This document shows positions 33,574-41,884 of a stretch of DNA of 64,000 bases, in pieces. How positions within the stretch are numbered: position 1 is the stretch's first letter; every line of letters starts with the position of its first letter. Below the pieces are notes generated by a model. That model was not told where the DNA came from and did no database searches. It worked only from the letters and a program-made list of their open reading frames with translations. Made by a program: the position numbers and the translations under genes. The stretch covers positions 1,488,001 through 1,552,000 of the forward strand of contig NZ_JAJMPA010000001.1 of NCBI RefSeq assembly GCF_020991475.1, given 5' to 3'. The DNA is from Pedobacter sp. MC2016-14. GTDB lineage: Bacteria > Bacteroidota > Bacteroidia > Sphingobacteriales > Sphingobacteriaceae.

Positions 33574-34377
33574 ATGATACTACGTAATATAAAATATTTG
33601 GGAATAGCAGGGCTAATGATGATGGCTTTTGCCTGCAAAACAAGAAAAGCGGTAACAGTTACGGTTACACCGCCACCGCCGCCCAAAACCACTACGGTAA
33701 ATGATGCGGAAAAAGCTAAAGCACAGACTTTAAAATTCATTAAAGACCGGGACATTGCTTTTAGTACCTTATCCATTAAAGGTAAAGCCAGCCTGGATAT
33801 GAATGGAGAGGTTAACAATGTAAGCGTGAACATCAGGGTAAAACGTGACCAGATCATTTGGGTAAGCATTACTGCTTTTGCCGGACTGGAGCCTGCGCGT
33901 GCAATGATTACACCAGACAGCATTTTTGTGCTCAATAAGCTGCAGGGTACTTACCTGGCAAAACCTTTTAGTTATATCCAGCGGTTTAGTAACAGGCAAA
34001 TCAACTTTAAAATGTTGCAATCCATTTTAACAGGCAATTCTGTGGCAGAATTTATACAGGAACCTGTTACACTGAAAGACAATGGCGTGGTTACATTGGA
34101 AGGGAAACGGGCAGATCTGGGTTTTAGAATGTTGATGACAGATGTGTTTAAAGTAGCGGAACTTACCATGAATGATGCTAAATCCGGACAAGCGCTTAAA
34201 GTAATTTACGGTGATTATGTGAATGTAGATACGGCAATATTTCCTGCTGTAGTAAAGATTAGTGCAATGGCAGGTACCAAAAGAACAGGGATAGATTTTA
34301 GTTTTTCTAAAATTGAGCGCAATGTTACGCTTGATTTTCCGTTTACAGTACCTAATAGGTATCAGCGAATAGACTAA
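33574..34377 (+). CDS. DUF4292-domain lipoprotein
   Basis: A 267-residue lipoprotein: lipobox AFAC with Cys21, a Pro/Thr-rich linker (VTVTPPPPPKTTT), and a DUF4292 domain from about residue 50 (LSIKGKASLDMNGEVNNVSV, KRDQIIWVSITAFAGLEPAR, ITPDSIFVLNKLQGTYLAKP). The fold resembles LolA/LolB-type lipoprotein-binding proteins, so transport or insertion of lipoproteins in the outer membrane has been suggested for relatives; the role here is not shown. It is transcribed divergently from the DUF6660 gene and is followed by the EnvC-like gene after 20 bp, a pairing conserved in Bacteroidota. Confidence 0.85.
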   Translation: MILRNIKYLGIAGLMMMAFACKTRKAVTVTVTPPPPPKTTTVNDAEKAKAQTLKFIKDRDIAFSTLSIKGKASLDMNGEVNNVSVNIRVKRDQIIWVSITAFAGLEPARAMITPDSIFVLNKLQGTYLAKPFSYIQRFSNRQINFKMLQSILTGNSVAEFIQEPVTLKDNGVVTLEGKRADLGFRMLMTDVFKVAELTMNDAKSGQALKVIYGDYVNVDTAIFPAVVKISAMAGTKRTGIDFSFSKIERNVTLDFPFTVPNRYQRID

Positions 34378-34397
34378 TTTTTTATACTTTTGGTGCA

Positions 34398-35693
34398 ATG
34401 AAGCTACACAAATTACTTTTATTCTTGTTGCTGGTTACTTTTGCATCAAAGGGCTTTGCTCAAAGCAGTTCTGAATTGAAGCGTAAAAAAGAAGCTATAC
34501 AGCGTGAAATTGAATTGTTACAAAGAAATTTAAATAAGGCTGCAAGCAGTAAAAAGCTTACCCTGGGTGAAATTCGGGCCTTAAATGCTAAGATTGGCCT
34601 GATGCAGAATAAGATTACGGTGATCAACTCTGAGATTAAAAACCTGGATAATCAGATCCATGAGAACACAAACACCGTACATTCTTTACGTGACCAGCTG
34701 GGACAGCTGAAGAAAGAATATGCCGGTATGATTAGATTTGCGCAGCGGAATAGAAACTCATACGATAAGATGATGTTTATTTTTGCGGCAAATGATTTTA
34801 ACCAGGCCTACAAACGGATTAAATATTTGCAGCAGTTTGGACAGTACCGCAAAAAGCAGGCAGATTATATTCAGGGCACGGAAAAAAACCTGAACTACAA
34901 AATTGTGGTGCTTGATAAAAGCCTGAAAGAAAAAAATAACCTGCTGCGAGAGCAGGAAAACGAGCGCCAAAGACTGGATAAAAATAAGTCTGAACGTGCA
35001 ACAGTCCTGAACCAGGTAAGTAAACAGGAAAAAAGGTTTAGGCAGGATATTGCGACTAGAAAGAGACAGCAGGCACAGATTGACAGAAGTATTCGTGATG
35101 CGATTCGCCGCGAAATTGAAATAGCAAGAAGAGCTGAAGAGGCCAGGAGAAAGGCTGAAGCAGAGGAAGCGGCAAGAGTTGCGGCGGCTGCGGCAGCGAA
35201 AGCTAAAGCGGAGAACCGTCCTGCACCAGCAGTGGTAGCCGAAAAGCCAAAGGCCACAGGGAATTACCTGAATGCTACTCCGGAGTTGGCCAAATTATCA
35301 GCCTCTTTTGAAAGCAACAGAGGTTCGTTGCCATGGCCGGTAGCCAATGGAACCATTACCGAAAGGTTCGGTAAGCATACTGAAGGCCAGGCAAGTTATG
35401 ACAATAGCGGAGTAACCATTACCACAGGCGAGGGTGCAAGTATCCGAGCGGTTTTTAACGGCAAGGTAACTAAGGTAAGTAGTGTAATGGGCATGTATTT
35501 TGTGTTAATTAAACATGGTGAATACTTTACCGTTTACCAAAACCTGCGATCGGTAAGTGTTGCGGCGGGCGATAATGTAACCACAAAGCAAACGATAGGC
35601 GTGGTGGCAAACTCTGGCGAAATGCCTGAATTGCAGTTCCAGATTTACAGAGGCGCTACGGCTCAAAATCCGGAGTCATGGATTGCCAGGTAA
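34398..35693 (+). CDS. EnvC-like murein hydrolase activator (degenerate LytM/M23 domain)
   Basis: A 431-residue exported protein: signal peptide (1-21, ending GFAQ), long coiled coil (about 22-255) with Lys/Arg/Glu/Ala-rich C-terminal part, an Ala/Pro linker, and a LytM/M23 domain (about 305-430: SLPWPVANGTITERFGKH to ELQFQIYRG). The zinc ligands of active M23 peptidases are missing: the HxxxD site reads NSGVTI, and the C-terminal HxH reads LQFQI. This is the state of EnvC and NlpD, which activate amidases at the division septum rather than cutting themselves. The gene follows the DUF4292 gene closely. The coding region is intact; loss of the ligands is likely functional, not decay. Confidence 0.85.
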   Translation: MKLHKLLLFLLLVTFASKGFAQSSSELKRKKEAIQREIELLQRNLNKAASSKKLTLGEIRALNAKIGLMQNKITVINSEIKNLDNQIHENTNTVHSLRDQLGQLKKEYAGMIRFAQRNRNSYDKMMFIFAANDFNQAYKRIKYLQQFGQYRKKQADYIQGTEKNLNYKIVVLDKSLKEKNNLLREQENERQRLDKNKSERATVLNQVSKQEKRFRQDIATRKRQQAQIDRSIRDAIRREIEIARRAEEARRKAEAEEAARVAAAAAAKAKAENRPAPAVVAEKPKATGNYLNATPELAKLSASFESNRGSLPWPVANGTITERFGKHTEGQASYDNSGVTITTGEGASIRAVFNGKVTKVSSVMGMYFVLIKHGEYFTVYQNLRSVSVAAGDNVTTKQTIGVVANSGEMPELQFQIYRGATAQNPESWIAR

Positions 35694-35713
35694 GCTTTAA
35701 AAATTAAAATGGT

Positions 35714-35721
35714 TATATTTG
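35714..35721 (+). promoter_or_regulatory. TATATTTG promoter core before the Tat genes
   Basis: TATATTTG matches the Bacteroidota -7 consensus TAnnTTTG and stands 23 bp before the ATG at 35745. A good -33 TTG at 19-21 bp distance is not seen, so support is limited to this element. Confidence 0.35.
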
Positions 35722-35744
35722 TATAAAACAATAAAATAGGGTAA

Positions 35745-36185
35745 ATGATGTATACAGGCGTGTTATTGGAGTTTTTAAACATGGGCAGTGGCGAGATTAT
35801 ACTCATCATGGCGGTGGTACTTCTGTTATTTGGAGGTAAAAAATTACCTGAGCTTGCAAGAGGGTTGGGTAAAGGAATAAGAGATTTTAAAGATGCCTCT
35901 GAAGGTGTAAAAAGAGAAATTCACCGCAACATTAATTCTTTGGAGCTTGATGAAGAATTGAAAAAAGAAGAAGAGGAAGAAGCGAAAAGGAAACAGGCGG
36001 CGGCAACACCTGCCCAAACCCTGGAAGAGCAAATGTATCCAACAACACCTGTAAATGCGCAAAGCATAAACAGGGTTACTGAGGAAAAGGTTATTGATAA
36101 CGTTAGTGTAGAAAATGAGGCTACCCCGGTAGTATCTACTGATATTGCAGCGACTGCGGAGAAATTAGAGAAAGATAAAATTTAA
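35745..36185 (+). CDS. TatA/TatB-like twin-arginine translocase subunit
   Basis: A 146-residue protein with one N-terminal transmembrane helix (about 17-32, [18 protein letters not shown]), the FGGKKLPEL hinge and an amphipathic helix ([17 protein letters not shown]), followed by an acidic tail with [15 protein letters not shown]. The N-terminal Gly-Ser-Gly-Glu, glycine-rich hinge and long tail place it between TatA and TatB. It stands directly before a shorter TatA gene (3-bp gap). TatC is encoded at 57.3-58.2 kb, so the Tat system is split over two loci. The tail may allow it to act as TatB, which is otherwise not identified. Confidence 0.85.
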   Translation: MMYTGVLLEFLNMGSGEIILIMAVVLLLFGGKKLPELARGLGKGIRDFKDASEGVKREIHRNINSLELDEELKKEEEEEAKRKQAAATPAQTLEEQMYPTTPVNAQSINRVTEEKVIDNVSVENEATPVVSTDIAATAEKLEKDKI

Positions 36186-36188
36186 AAG

Positions 36189-36389
36189 ATGATGTTAAAT
36201 ACACAGATATTAGCTGCCCTGGGCACAACAGAAATCCTCCTTATTTTAGGGGTTGTATTATTGCTTTTTGGAGGTAAAAAAATTCCTGAGCTAATGAAAG
36301 GCCTTGGAAGAGGCGTAAAGGAGTTTAAAGATGGTAAAGATGGCGTAGACAACGTAGACGAAACACCTAACCCTAACCGTAAAGCTTAA
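36189..36389 (+). CDS. tatA: Sec-independent translocase TatA
   Basis: A 66-residue TatA: transmembrane helix (about 13-29, [19 protein letters not shown]), hinge FGGKKIPEL and amphipathic helix [14 protein letters not shown], then a short charged tail. It forms the pore component that carries folded twin-arginine proteins through the inner membrane with TatC. It follows the longer TatA/B-like gene by 3 bp and precedes gatA by 18 bp, so all three may share a transcript, with the hairpin inside the start of gatA at 36511-36547 as a possible break. Confidence 0.9.
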   Translation: MMLNTQILAALGTTEILLILGVVLLLFGGKKIPELMKGLGRGVKEFKDGKDGVDNVDETPNPNRKA

Positions 36390-36407
36390 ATTTAATCCCG
36401 TTTATCG

Positions 36408-37835
36408 TTGAAGAAGTATCACGCTCTTGAAGAGATTCAGGAACTAATCGCATCAAAGGAACTTAGTTTACCTGATTTACTTGAGTACTATTTTAGCCGG
36501 ATAGAGACAGAAAAACACCTCAATGCTTTTAATGAGGTGTTTTTTTATTCTGCCCGTGAGCAGGCCAAACTGGTACAGGAAAAAATGGAAAAGGGTACTG
36601 CCGGCAAACTGGCAGGAATGGTTATTGGGCTTAAAGATAACATCAGTTACCTTGGCCATAAAGTAACCGCCTCTTCCAAAATGCTGGAAAACTTTGTGTC
36701 GCCTTATTCTGCCACAGTTGTGGAAAGGTTACTGAAGGAAGATGCCGTAATTATTGGCCGCCTCAATTGTGACGAGTTTGCAATGGGTGGGTCTAACGAG
36801 ACTTCTTATTATGGTCCGGTAAAGAATGCTGCTGATCCTTTAAGGGTGGCCGGTGGTTCTTCTGGTGGTTCTGCAGTGGCTGTGCAAGCAGATCTTTGCC
36901 TTGCCGCCTTAGGCACTGATACTGGTGGCTCTGTAAGGCAACCTGCTGCTTTTTGTGGCTGTATAGGTCTAAAACCTACTTATGGACGCATTTCGAGGTA
37001 TGGGGTAATTGCTTATGCCTCATCTTTTGATCAGGTAGGTACACTAACTTCTTCGGTTTCTGATGCTGCTTTATTACTGGAAGTGCTGGCTGGAAGTGAT
37101 GAGCACGACAGTACAGTTTCTACAAAGCAAGTCCCTGCCTATACCGAAGCGCTGAAAGAACAACTTAAACCGCAAAGAATTGCGGTACTTAAAGAGACCT
37201 TAGAGAATGAGGCTGTTGATCCTGCGGTTAAAGCGGCTATTCTGGATGCTATTGAAGCCTTTAAGCAGCAAGGCCACACGGTAGATTATGTTTCATTTGA
37301 CCTGCTGGATTATCTGGTGCCAGCCTATTATGTGCTTACCGCCGCTGAAGCGTCTTCCAATTTATCAAGATACGATGGTGTGCATTATGGACACCGCAAT
37401 ACGGAAGCAAAAAACCTCAACGAATTGTATAAACTATCCAGGGCCGAAGGCTTTGGTGAGGAGGTGAAAAGACGCATACTATTGGGCACTTTTGTGTTGA
37501 GCGCAGGATATTATGATGCCTATTACCAGAAAGCGCAAAAAGTACGGATGCTAATCAGGCAGAAAATGGAAACATTGCTTGAAAGCTACGATGTGGTATT
37601 AACACCGGTTGCACCTACAGCAGCATTTAAAATAGGTGAAAATATACAGGATGCGCTGGTGATGTATATGGCTGATATTTTTACGGTATTGGCCTCATTA
37701 ACAGGAATTCCGGCTATCGCAATTCCACTGGGCAATAATAAAGAAGGTTTACCGTTAAGCTTACAGTTAATGACCAAACACTTTGAAGAAGCGGCCCTGC
37801 TATCCCTTGCGGAGAGCTTTTTGAAAAAGGGATAA
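36408..37835 (+). CDS. gatA: Asp-tRNA(Asn)/Glu-tRNA(Gln) amidotransferase subunit A
   Basis: A 475-residue amidase subunit that supplies ammonia for converting Glu-tRNA(Gln) or Asp-tRNA(Asn). The catalytic triad of the amidase-signature family is present with normal spacing: Lys76 (VIGLKDN), Ser151 (AGGSSGGSAV) and Ser175 (DTGGSVRQP). The frame has no ATG at its 5' end: a TAA at 36393-36395 precedes it, so TTG at 36408 is the only reasonable start. gatB and gatC are not in the window. Within its first 140 bases lies a strong hairpin followed by a T-run that encodes the conserved KHLNAFNEVF segment. Confidence 0.93.
   Translation: MKKYHALEEIQELIASKELSLPDLLEYYFSRIETEKHLNAFNEVFFYSAREQAKLVQEKMEKGTAGKLAGMVIGLKDNISYLGHKVTASSKMLENFVSPYSATVVERLLKEDAVIIGRLNCDEFAMGGSNETSYYGPVKNAADPLRVAGGSSGGSAVAVQADLCLAALGTDTGGSVRQPAAFCGCIGLKPTYGRISRYGVIAYASSFDQVGTLTSSVSDAALLLEVLAGSDEHDSTVSTKQVPAYTEALKEQLKPQRIAVLKETLENEAVDPAVKAAILDAIEAFKQQGHTVDYVSFDLLDYLVPAYYVLTAAEASSNLSRYDGVHYGHRNTEAKNLNELYKLSRAEGFGEEVKRRILLGTFVLSAGYYDAYYQKAQKVRMLIRQKMETLLESYDVVLTPVAPTAAFKIGENIQDALVMYMADIFTVLASLTGIPAIAIPLGNNKEGLPLSLQLMTKHFEEAALLSLAESFLKKG
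36511..36547 (+). terminator. Terminator-like hairpin inside the start of gatA
   Basis: AAAAACACCTCA (36511-36522) pairs perfectly with TGAGGTGTTTTT (36533-36544) over 12 bp with a 10-nt loop, and the T-run reads on to 36546. It has the form of an intrinsic terminator but lies within codons 35-46 of gatA, about 100 bp after the start and 120 bp after tatA. It could end tat transcripts or attenuate gatA; readthrough when ribosomes cover it is plausible. Confidence 0.45.
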
Positions 37836-37854
37836 GCTGCCGAAACTACTGCTT

Positions 37855-38886
37855 ATGAAGAAAAGCTTACTAAGGCCCTTGTATATTTTGATCTTTAGCC
37901 TGCTGCTGCCAGGCTTTGTTGCCGCCCAGCAGGATAGTTTAACTGTACCGCTACTTCTGGAACAGCCTTCTTTTTACAATTATAATTTCCTGTACAAAAA
38001 GCGCCTGGATTCCATCCAGAAAATGGTTCCACTGCCCTATAATGAATTTGTACAGAAATATATTGATATCTATAGCAGTCGAAAAGACATGTTCGGGAAA
38101 ATGCTGGGGCTGTCCAGTTACTATTTTCCAATATTTGAGCAAGCCTTAAAATCATACAATATTCCGGAGGAAATTAAATATCTGCCCATCATTGAATCGG
38201 CAATGGACCCATTGGCAGTATCGCGCACCGGCGCCACTGGTTTATGGCAGTTTATGTATACCACGGCCAAAGGATACCGGCTAACCATGGATGAATTTAT
38301 TGATGAGCGAAGAGATCCTTTAATGGCAAGTAACGCTGCGGCGGCATATTTTAGGGATTCTTACGCCGATTTGGGCGACTGGTTGTTGTGTCTTGCGGCA
38401 TATAATTGTGGTAAAGGGGCGGTAACACGGGCTATGGCAAAGGCCGGATCTAAAGATTTTTGGGTTATCAGGCCTTTTCTTCCATTGGAAACCAGGAATT
38501 ATGTGCCTGCTTTTATTGCCGCAGTGTACATGATGAACTGTGCCAAAGCGCACCAGGTAAATGCGCAGCAATGCCCCATGATTTTGAAGACAGATGTTTT
38601 ACTGGTAGATCATCATGTATCCTTGCCACTGCTTGCTCAAGCGCTTGATGTAGAGGAAAGTATCCTTTGCGGGCTTAATCCGGGTTATAAAAAAAAGATT
38701 GTAAATGGCTCTGTGGCGTCGCCAAAAAGACTAATTATGCCCAAAGCCAGTCTGGCAAATTTTGCCTTGGTATACGAAGTTTTAAACTCAGGAAGCAATG
38801 TGCCCCTGGTACCAGAGCCCGGCAAAAAATATATTTCTTATAAACCTGGCGCCAGCCAGGCTCAGTCTGCAAGCGGTAAGATGTAG
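37855..38886 (+). CDS. Membrane-bound lytic transglycosylase, MltD/Slt-like
   Basis: A 343-residue exported enzyme with a signal peptide (1-25, ending VAAQQ) and a lysozyme-like SLT domain (about 95-235): catalytic Glu in YLPIIESAMDPLAVS, the GATGLWQFMYTTAKGY segment, DERRDPLMASNAAAAYF and LCLAAYNCGKGAV. It cleaves peptidoglycan glycan strands to anhydro-muropeptides. The C-terminal part has one LysM-like tail region rich in Pro/Ser rather than clear LysM repeats. The gene lies 19 bp after gatA and 61 bp before the malic enzyme gene, with no sign of shared function. Confidence 0.87.
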   Translation: MKKSLLRPLYILIFSLLLPGFVAAQQDSLTVPLLLEQPSFYNYNFLYKKRLDSIQKMVPLPYNEFVQKYIDIYSSRKDMFGKMLGLSSYYFPIFEQALKSYNIPEEIKYLPIIESAMDPLAVSRTGATGLWQFMYTTAKGYRLTMDEFIDERRDPLMASNAAAAYFRDSYADLGDWLLCLAAYNCGKGAVTRAMAKAGSKDFWVIRPFLPLETRNYVPAFIAAVYMMNCAKAHQVNAQQCPMILKTDVLLVDHHVSLPLLAQALDVEESILCGLNPGYKKKIVNGSVASPKRLIMPKASLANFALVYEVLNSGSNVPLVPEPGKKYISYKPGASQAQSASGKM

Positions 38887-38916
38887 TTTTTATTTTATGG
38901 CTCGTTAAAAGAATTG

Positions 38917-38924
38917 TACCTTTG
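38917..38924 (+). promoter_or_regulatory. TACCTTTG promoter core of the malic enzyme gene
   Basis: An exact TAnnTTTG element 23 bp upstream of the ATG at 38948. No clear -33 TTG stands at the preferred distance; TTTTATTTTA occupies that position. Confidence 0.4.
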
Positions 38925-38947
38925 ATGCCTCACAGACAACGATTTTT

Positions 38948-41266
38948 ATGAGTAAGACGAATAGGAAGCAAGACGCTTTAGACTACCATTCTCAAGGAAG
39001 GCCGGGAAAAATTGAGGTTGTTCCTTCCAAACCTACCAATTCACAAAGAGATTTAGCGCTGGCTTATTCTCCAGGAGTTGCAGAACCCTGCCTGGAAATT
39101 CATAAAAACCCGGACGATGTATATAAATATACCGCCAAGGGTAACTTAGTAGCTGTAATTAGCAATGGTACTGCAGTACTTGGATTGGGTGACATTGGTC
39201 CGGCTGCAAGTAAACCTGTAATGGAGGGTAAAGGATTGTTGTTCAAAATCTTTGCTGATATCGACGTTTTTGACCTGGAACTGAAAACGGAGAGTGTAGA
39301 TGAATTTGTAAATGTAGTGAAAGCCCTGGAACCTACTTTTGGAGGGGTAAACCTGGAAGATATTGCTGCACCAATGTGTTTTGAAATTGAGCGCCGCTTA
39401 AAAGAAGAAATGAACATTCCGGTGATGCACGATGACCAGCACGGTACGGCCATCATCACCAGTGCTGCTTTGATTAATGCTTGTGAGCTACAGGGCAAAA
39501 AACTGGATAAAATAAAACTGGTAGTGAGCGGAGCAGGTGCTGCTGCGGTTTCCTGCATCAAATTATATTTAAAATTAGGCGTTAAAAAGGAGAACATGCT
39601 GGTGTTTGATAAGGATGGTATTGTAAATACCGACCGTACCGACCTTGATCCGATACGCATGGATTTTGCTACGACAAGAAAAGACATCACCACAACGGCC
39701 CAGGCCATGAAAGGTGCTGATGTTTTTCTGGGTCTTTCTGCAGCGAATATTGTATCTGCCGAAATGGTGCAGAGCATGGCTAAAAACCCAATTGTTTTTG
39801 CTTTGGCTAATCCTAATCCGGAGATTGCTTATGATGTGGCCATCAACTGCCGTAAAGACATCATTATGGCTACTGGCCGCTCTGATTTCCCTAACCAGGT
39901 AAATAATGTATTGGGTTTCCCTTATATTTTTAGGGGTGCACTTGATGTGAGGGCAACTTCTATTAATGAGGAAATGAAAATTGCCGCGGTTAAGGCCATT
40001 GCAGAACTCACTAAACTGCCGGTACCAGAAATTGTAAACCTGGCTTACAATGCCAAAAACCTTAAATTTGGTAAAAACTATATCATCCCTAAACCTATTG
40101 ACTCGCGCTTAATTACCACTGTAAGTACAGCTGTGGCTAAGGCAGCAATGGAATCTGGTGTGGCGCGCAAGCAAATTACCGATTGGAATGCATACCAGGA
40201 AGAATTGCAGGTGAGACTGGGTGCAGATGATAAGATTATGAGGAACATTGCCAGCAAAGCCAAATCTGATCCTAAACGGGTTGTTTTTGCTGAGGCTGAT
40301 AATTATAAAATTTTAAAAGCTGCGCAGATTGTTAAGGACGATAACATTGCCATTCCAATTCTATTGGGCAATAAGGAAGCCATACAAGCCATCATTGAAG
40401 AAAATGCACTGGAACTGGAAGGTGTAGAAATTATTGATCCACTGTTGGAACCTGCACGTTTAAATAAATATGCCGAATCCTTATTCCAGAAACGCCAGAG
40501 AAAAGGAGTGACTTTATACGAAGCTTCTAAGTTGATGCGCGACAGGAACTACTTTGGTGCTTCTATGGTAGAGTTTGGCGAAGCAGATGCCATGATTTCT
40601 GGTTTGACTAAAAACTATGCCGCCATTGTAAAGCCTGCTTTACAGGTAATTGGTACGGAAGCAGGAATAAACCGTGTTGCGGGAATGTACATGATGATGA
40701 CCAAAAAAGGTCCTGTCTTTTTTGGGGATACCACGGTTAATGTAGATCCTACTGTTGATGAACTGGTAGATTTAACTTTGTTAATGGATAGTTCTGTGCG
40801 CAAGTTTAACATTAACCCAAGGATTGCGGTACTTTCGTATTCTAACTTTGGTTCTAACGATGGGTTTATACCTGATAAAACGAGACAGGCCGTAAAGATT
40901 TTGCATGAGCAACATCCGCATGTTTTAGTGGATGGAGAGATGCAGGGTAACTTTGCCATCAACAATGAACTCTTGAAAGATAACTTTCCTTTTAGTAGAT
41001 TAGCAGATGCACCGGCAAATACGCTTGTATTCCCTAATTTGGAGTCTGGAAACATTGCTTATAAACTTTTACAGGAGCTTGGCGGTGCGGAAGCGGTTGG
41101 TCCAATACTTTTAGGAATGAAAAAGCCTGTTCATATTGTTCAGTTAGGGAGTTCTGTACGTGAAATTGTGAACATGGTTACCATTGCGGTACTGGATGTA
41201 CAGGTAAAGGAAAAAGAGGCCGGAGAGAAAAAGACCGGCATATTGAAAAGAACAGTTAAGAAATAA
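38948..41266 (+). CDS. maeB: NADP-dependent malic enzyme with C-terminal phosphotransacetylase-like domain
   Basis: A 772-residue MaeB-type enzyme that decarboxylates malate to pyruvate with NADP+ reduction. Residues about 1-430 hold the malic enzyme part: TNSQRDLALAYSPGVAEPCL, MHDDQHGTAII and the nucleotide-binding VVSGAGAAAVSCIKL; residues about 440-765 resemble phosphate acetyltransferase (FAEADNYKILKAAQIV, GASMVEFGEADAMISG, VANPNP-like loops). The phosphotransacetylase part normally senses acetyl-CoA and is not catalytic. A promoter core lies at 38917-38924. The next gene, ruvA, begins 3 bp after its stop, so the two are probably co-transcribed. Confidence 0.93.
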   Translation: MSKTNRKQDALDYHSQGRPGKIEVVPSKPTNSQRDLALAYSPGVAEPCLEIHKNPDDVYKYTAKGNLVAVISNGTAVLGLGDIGPAASKPVMEGKGLLFKIFADIDVFDLELKTESVDEFVNVVKALEPTFGGVNLEDIAAPMCFEIERRLKEEMNIPVMHDDQHGTAIITSAALINACELQGKKLDKIKLVVSGAGAAAVSCIKLYLKLGVKKENMLVFDKDGIVNTDRTDLDPIRMDFATTRKDITTTAQAMKGADVFLGLSAANIVSAEMVQSMAKNPIVFALANPNPEIAYDVAINCRKDIIMATGRSDFPNQVNNVLGFPYIFRGALDVRATSINEEMKIAAVKAIAELTKLPVPEIVNLAYNAKNLKFGKNYIIPKPIDSRLITTVSTAVAKAAMESGVARKQITDWNAYQEELQVRLGADDKIMRNIASKAKSDPKRVVFAEADNYKILKAAQIVKDDNIAIPILLGNKEAIQAIIEENALELEGVEIIDPLLEPARLNKYAESLFQKRQRKGVTLYEASKLMRDRNYFGASMVEFGEADAMISGLTKNYAAIVKPALQVIGTEAGINRVAGMYMMMTKKGPVFFGDTTVNVDPTVDELVDLTLLMDSSVRKFNINPRIAVLSYSNFGSNDGFIPDKTRQAVKILHEQHPHVLVDGEMQGNFAINNELLKDNFPFSRLADAPANTLVFPNLESGNIAYKLLQELGGAEAVGPILLGMKKPVHIVQLGSSVREIVNMVTIAVLDVQVKEKEAGEKKTGILKRTVKK

Positions 41267-41269
41267 CCT

Positions 41270-41854
41270 ATGTACGCCTATATTGATGGTAAGTTAACTT
41301 TTAAATGCCCTGCATACATTGTGGTAGAAGCCGGAGGTGTGGGTTATCACATCAATATTTCTTTGAATACCTATTCGCTTTTGGGTGATGCGGAACGCTG
41401 CAAGGTATATACCTGGCTGCACGTTAAGGAAGATGCGCACACTTTGTATGGATTTATGGATGAAGGTGAGCGCAGGTTATTTTTACACCTGATTTCAGTT
41501 TCTGGAATAGGCCCTAACACTGGCAGAATGATGTTGAGCTCTATTACGCCGGCAGAGATTCAGACAGCCATTGTACAGGCAGATTTAACGCTGATACAGC
41601 GCATCAAAGGCATAGGTGCAAAATCTGCACAGCGATTGGTGCTGGAATTACAAGATAAATTAAAAAAGGAAGGTACCGGTTCATTGATCTCGGTACCTTT
41701 AAATCATACCGTTAGGGAAGAGGCTCTATCTGCTTTAGTGATGCTTGGGTTTGCTAAGTTACCTGCAGAAAAGGCAATAGATTCTGCCATCAAAATCAAT
41801 GGCCCAGACTTAACTGTAGAGCAGATGATTAAGATAGCTTTAAAGAACTTATAA
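41270..41854 (+). CDS. ruvA: Holliday junction branch-migration protein RuvA
   Basis: A 194-residue RuvA: N-terminal OB-fold domain (MYAYIDGKLTFKCPAYIVVE), two helix-hairpin-helix motifs (VSGIGPNTGRMMLSSI and IKGIGAKSAQRLVLELQDKL) and a C-terminal RuvB-contacting domain (EEALSALVMLGFAKLPAEKA). It forms tetramers on four-way junctions and recruits the RuvB motor. The gene is 3 bp after the malic enzyme gene and 30 bp before sprA, a gene order that recurs in Bacteroidota genomes. RuvB is not in the window. Confidence 0.95.
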   Translation: MYAYIDGKLTFKCPAYIVVEAGGVGYHINISLNTYSLLGDAERCKVYTWLHVKEDAHTLYGFMDEGERRLFLHLISVSGIGPNTGRMMLSSITPAEIQTAIVQADLTLIQRIKGIGAKSAQRLVLELQDKLKKEGTGSLISVPLNHTVREEALSALVMLGFAKLPAEKAIDSAIKINGPDLTVEQMIKIALKNL

Positions 41855-41884
41855 TTGAAAAAACCTCTATTAATGCCATAGCCT

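Noticed and set aside
34398..35693. Active M23 endopeptidase
   Set aside because: The zinc ligands of the HxxxD and HxH motifs are absent, so an EnvC-type activator role is more likely.
39100..39777. 225-codon antisense frame within maeB
   Set aside because: It lies wholly opposite a strongly conserved enzyme and its composition (Ser/Thr/Pro-rich) is typical of an antisense shadow.
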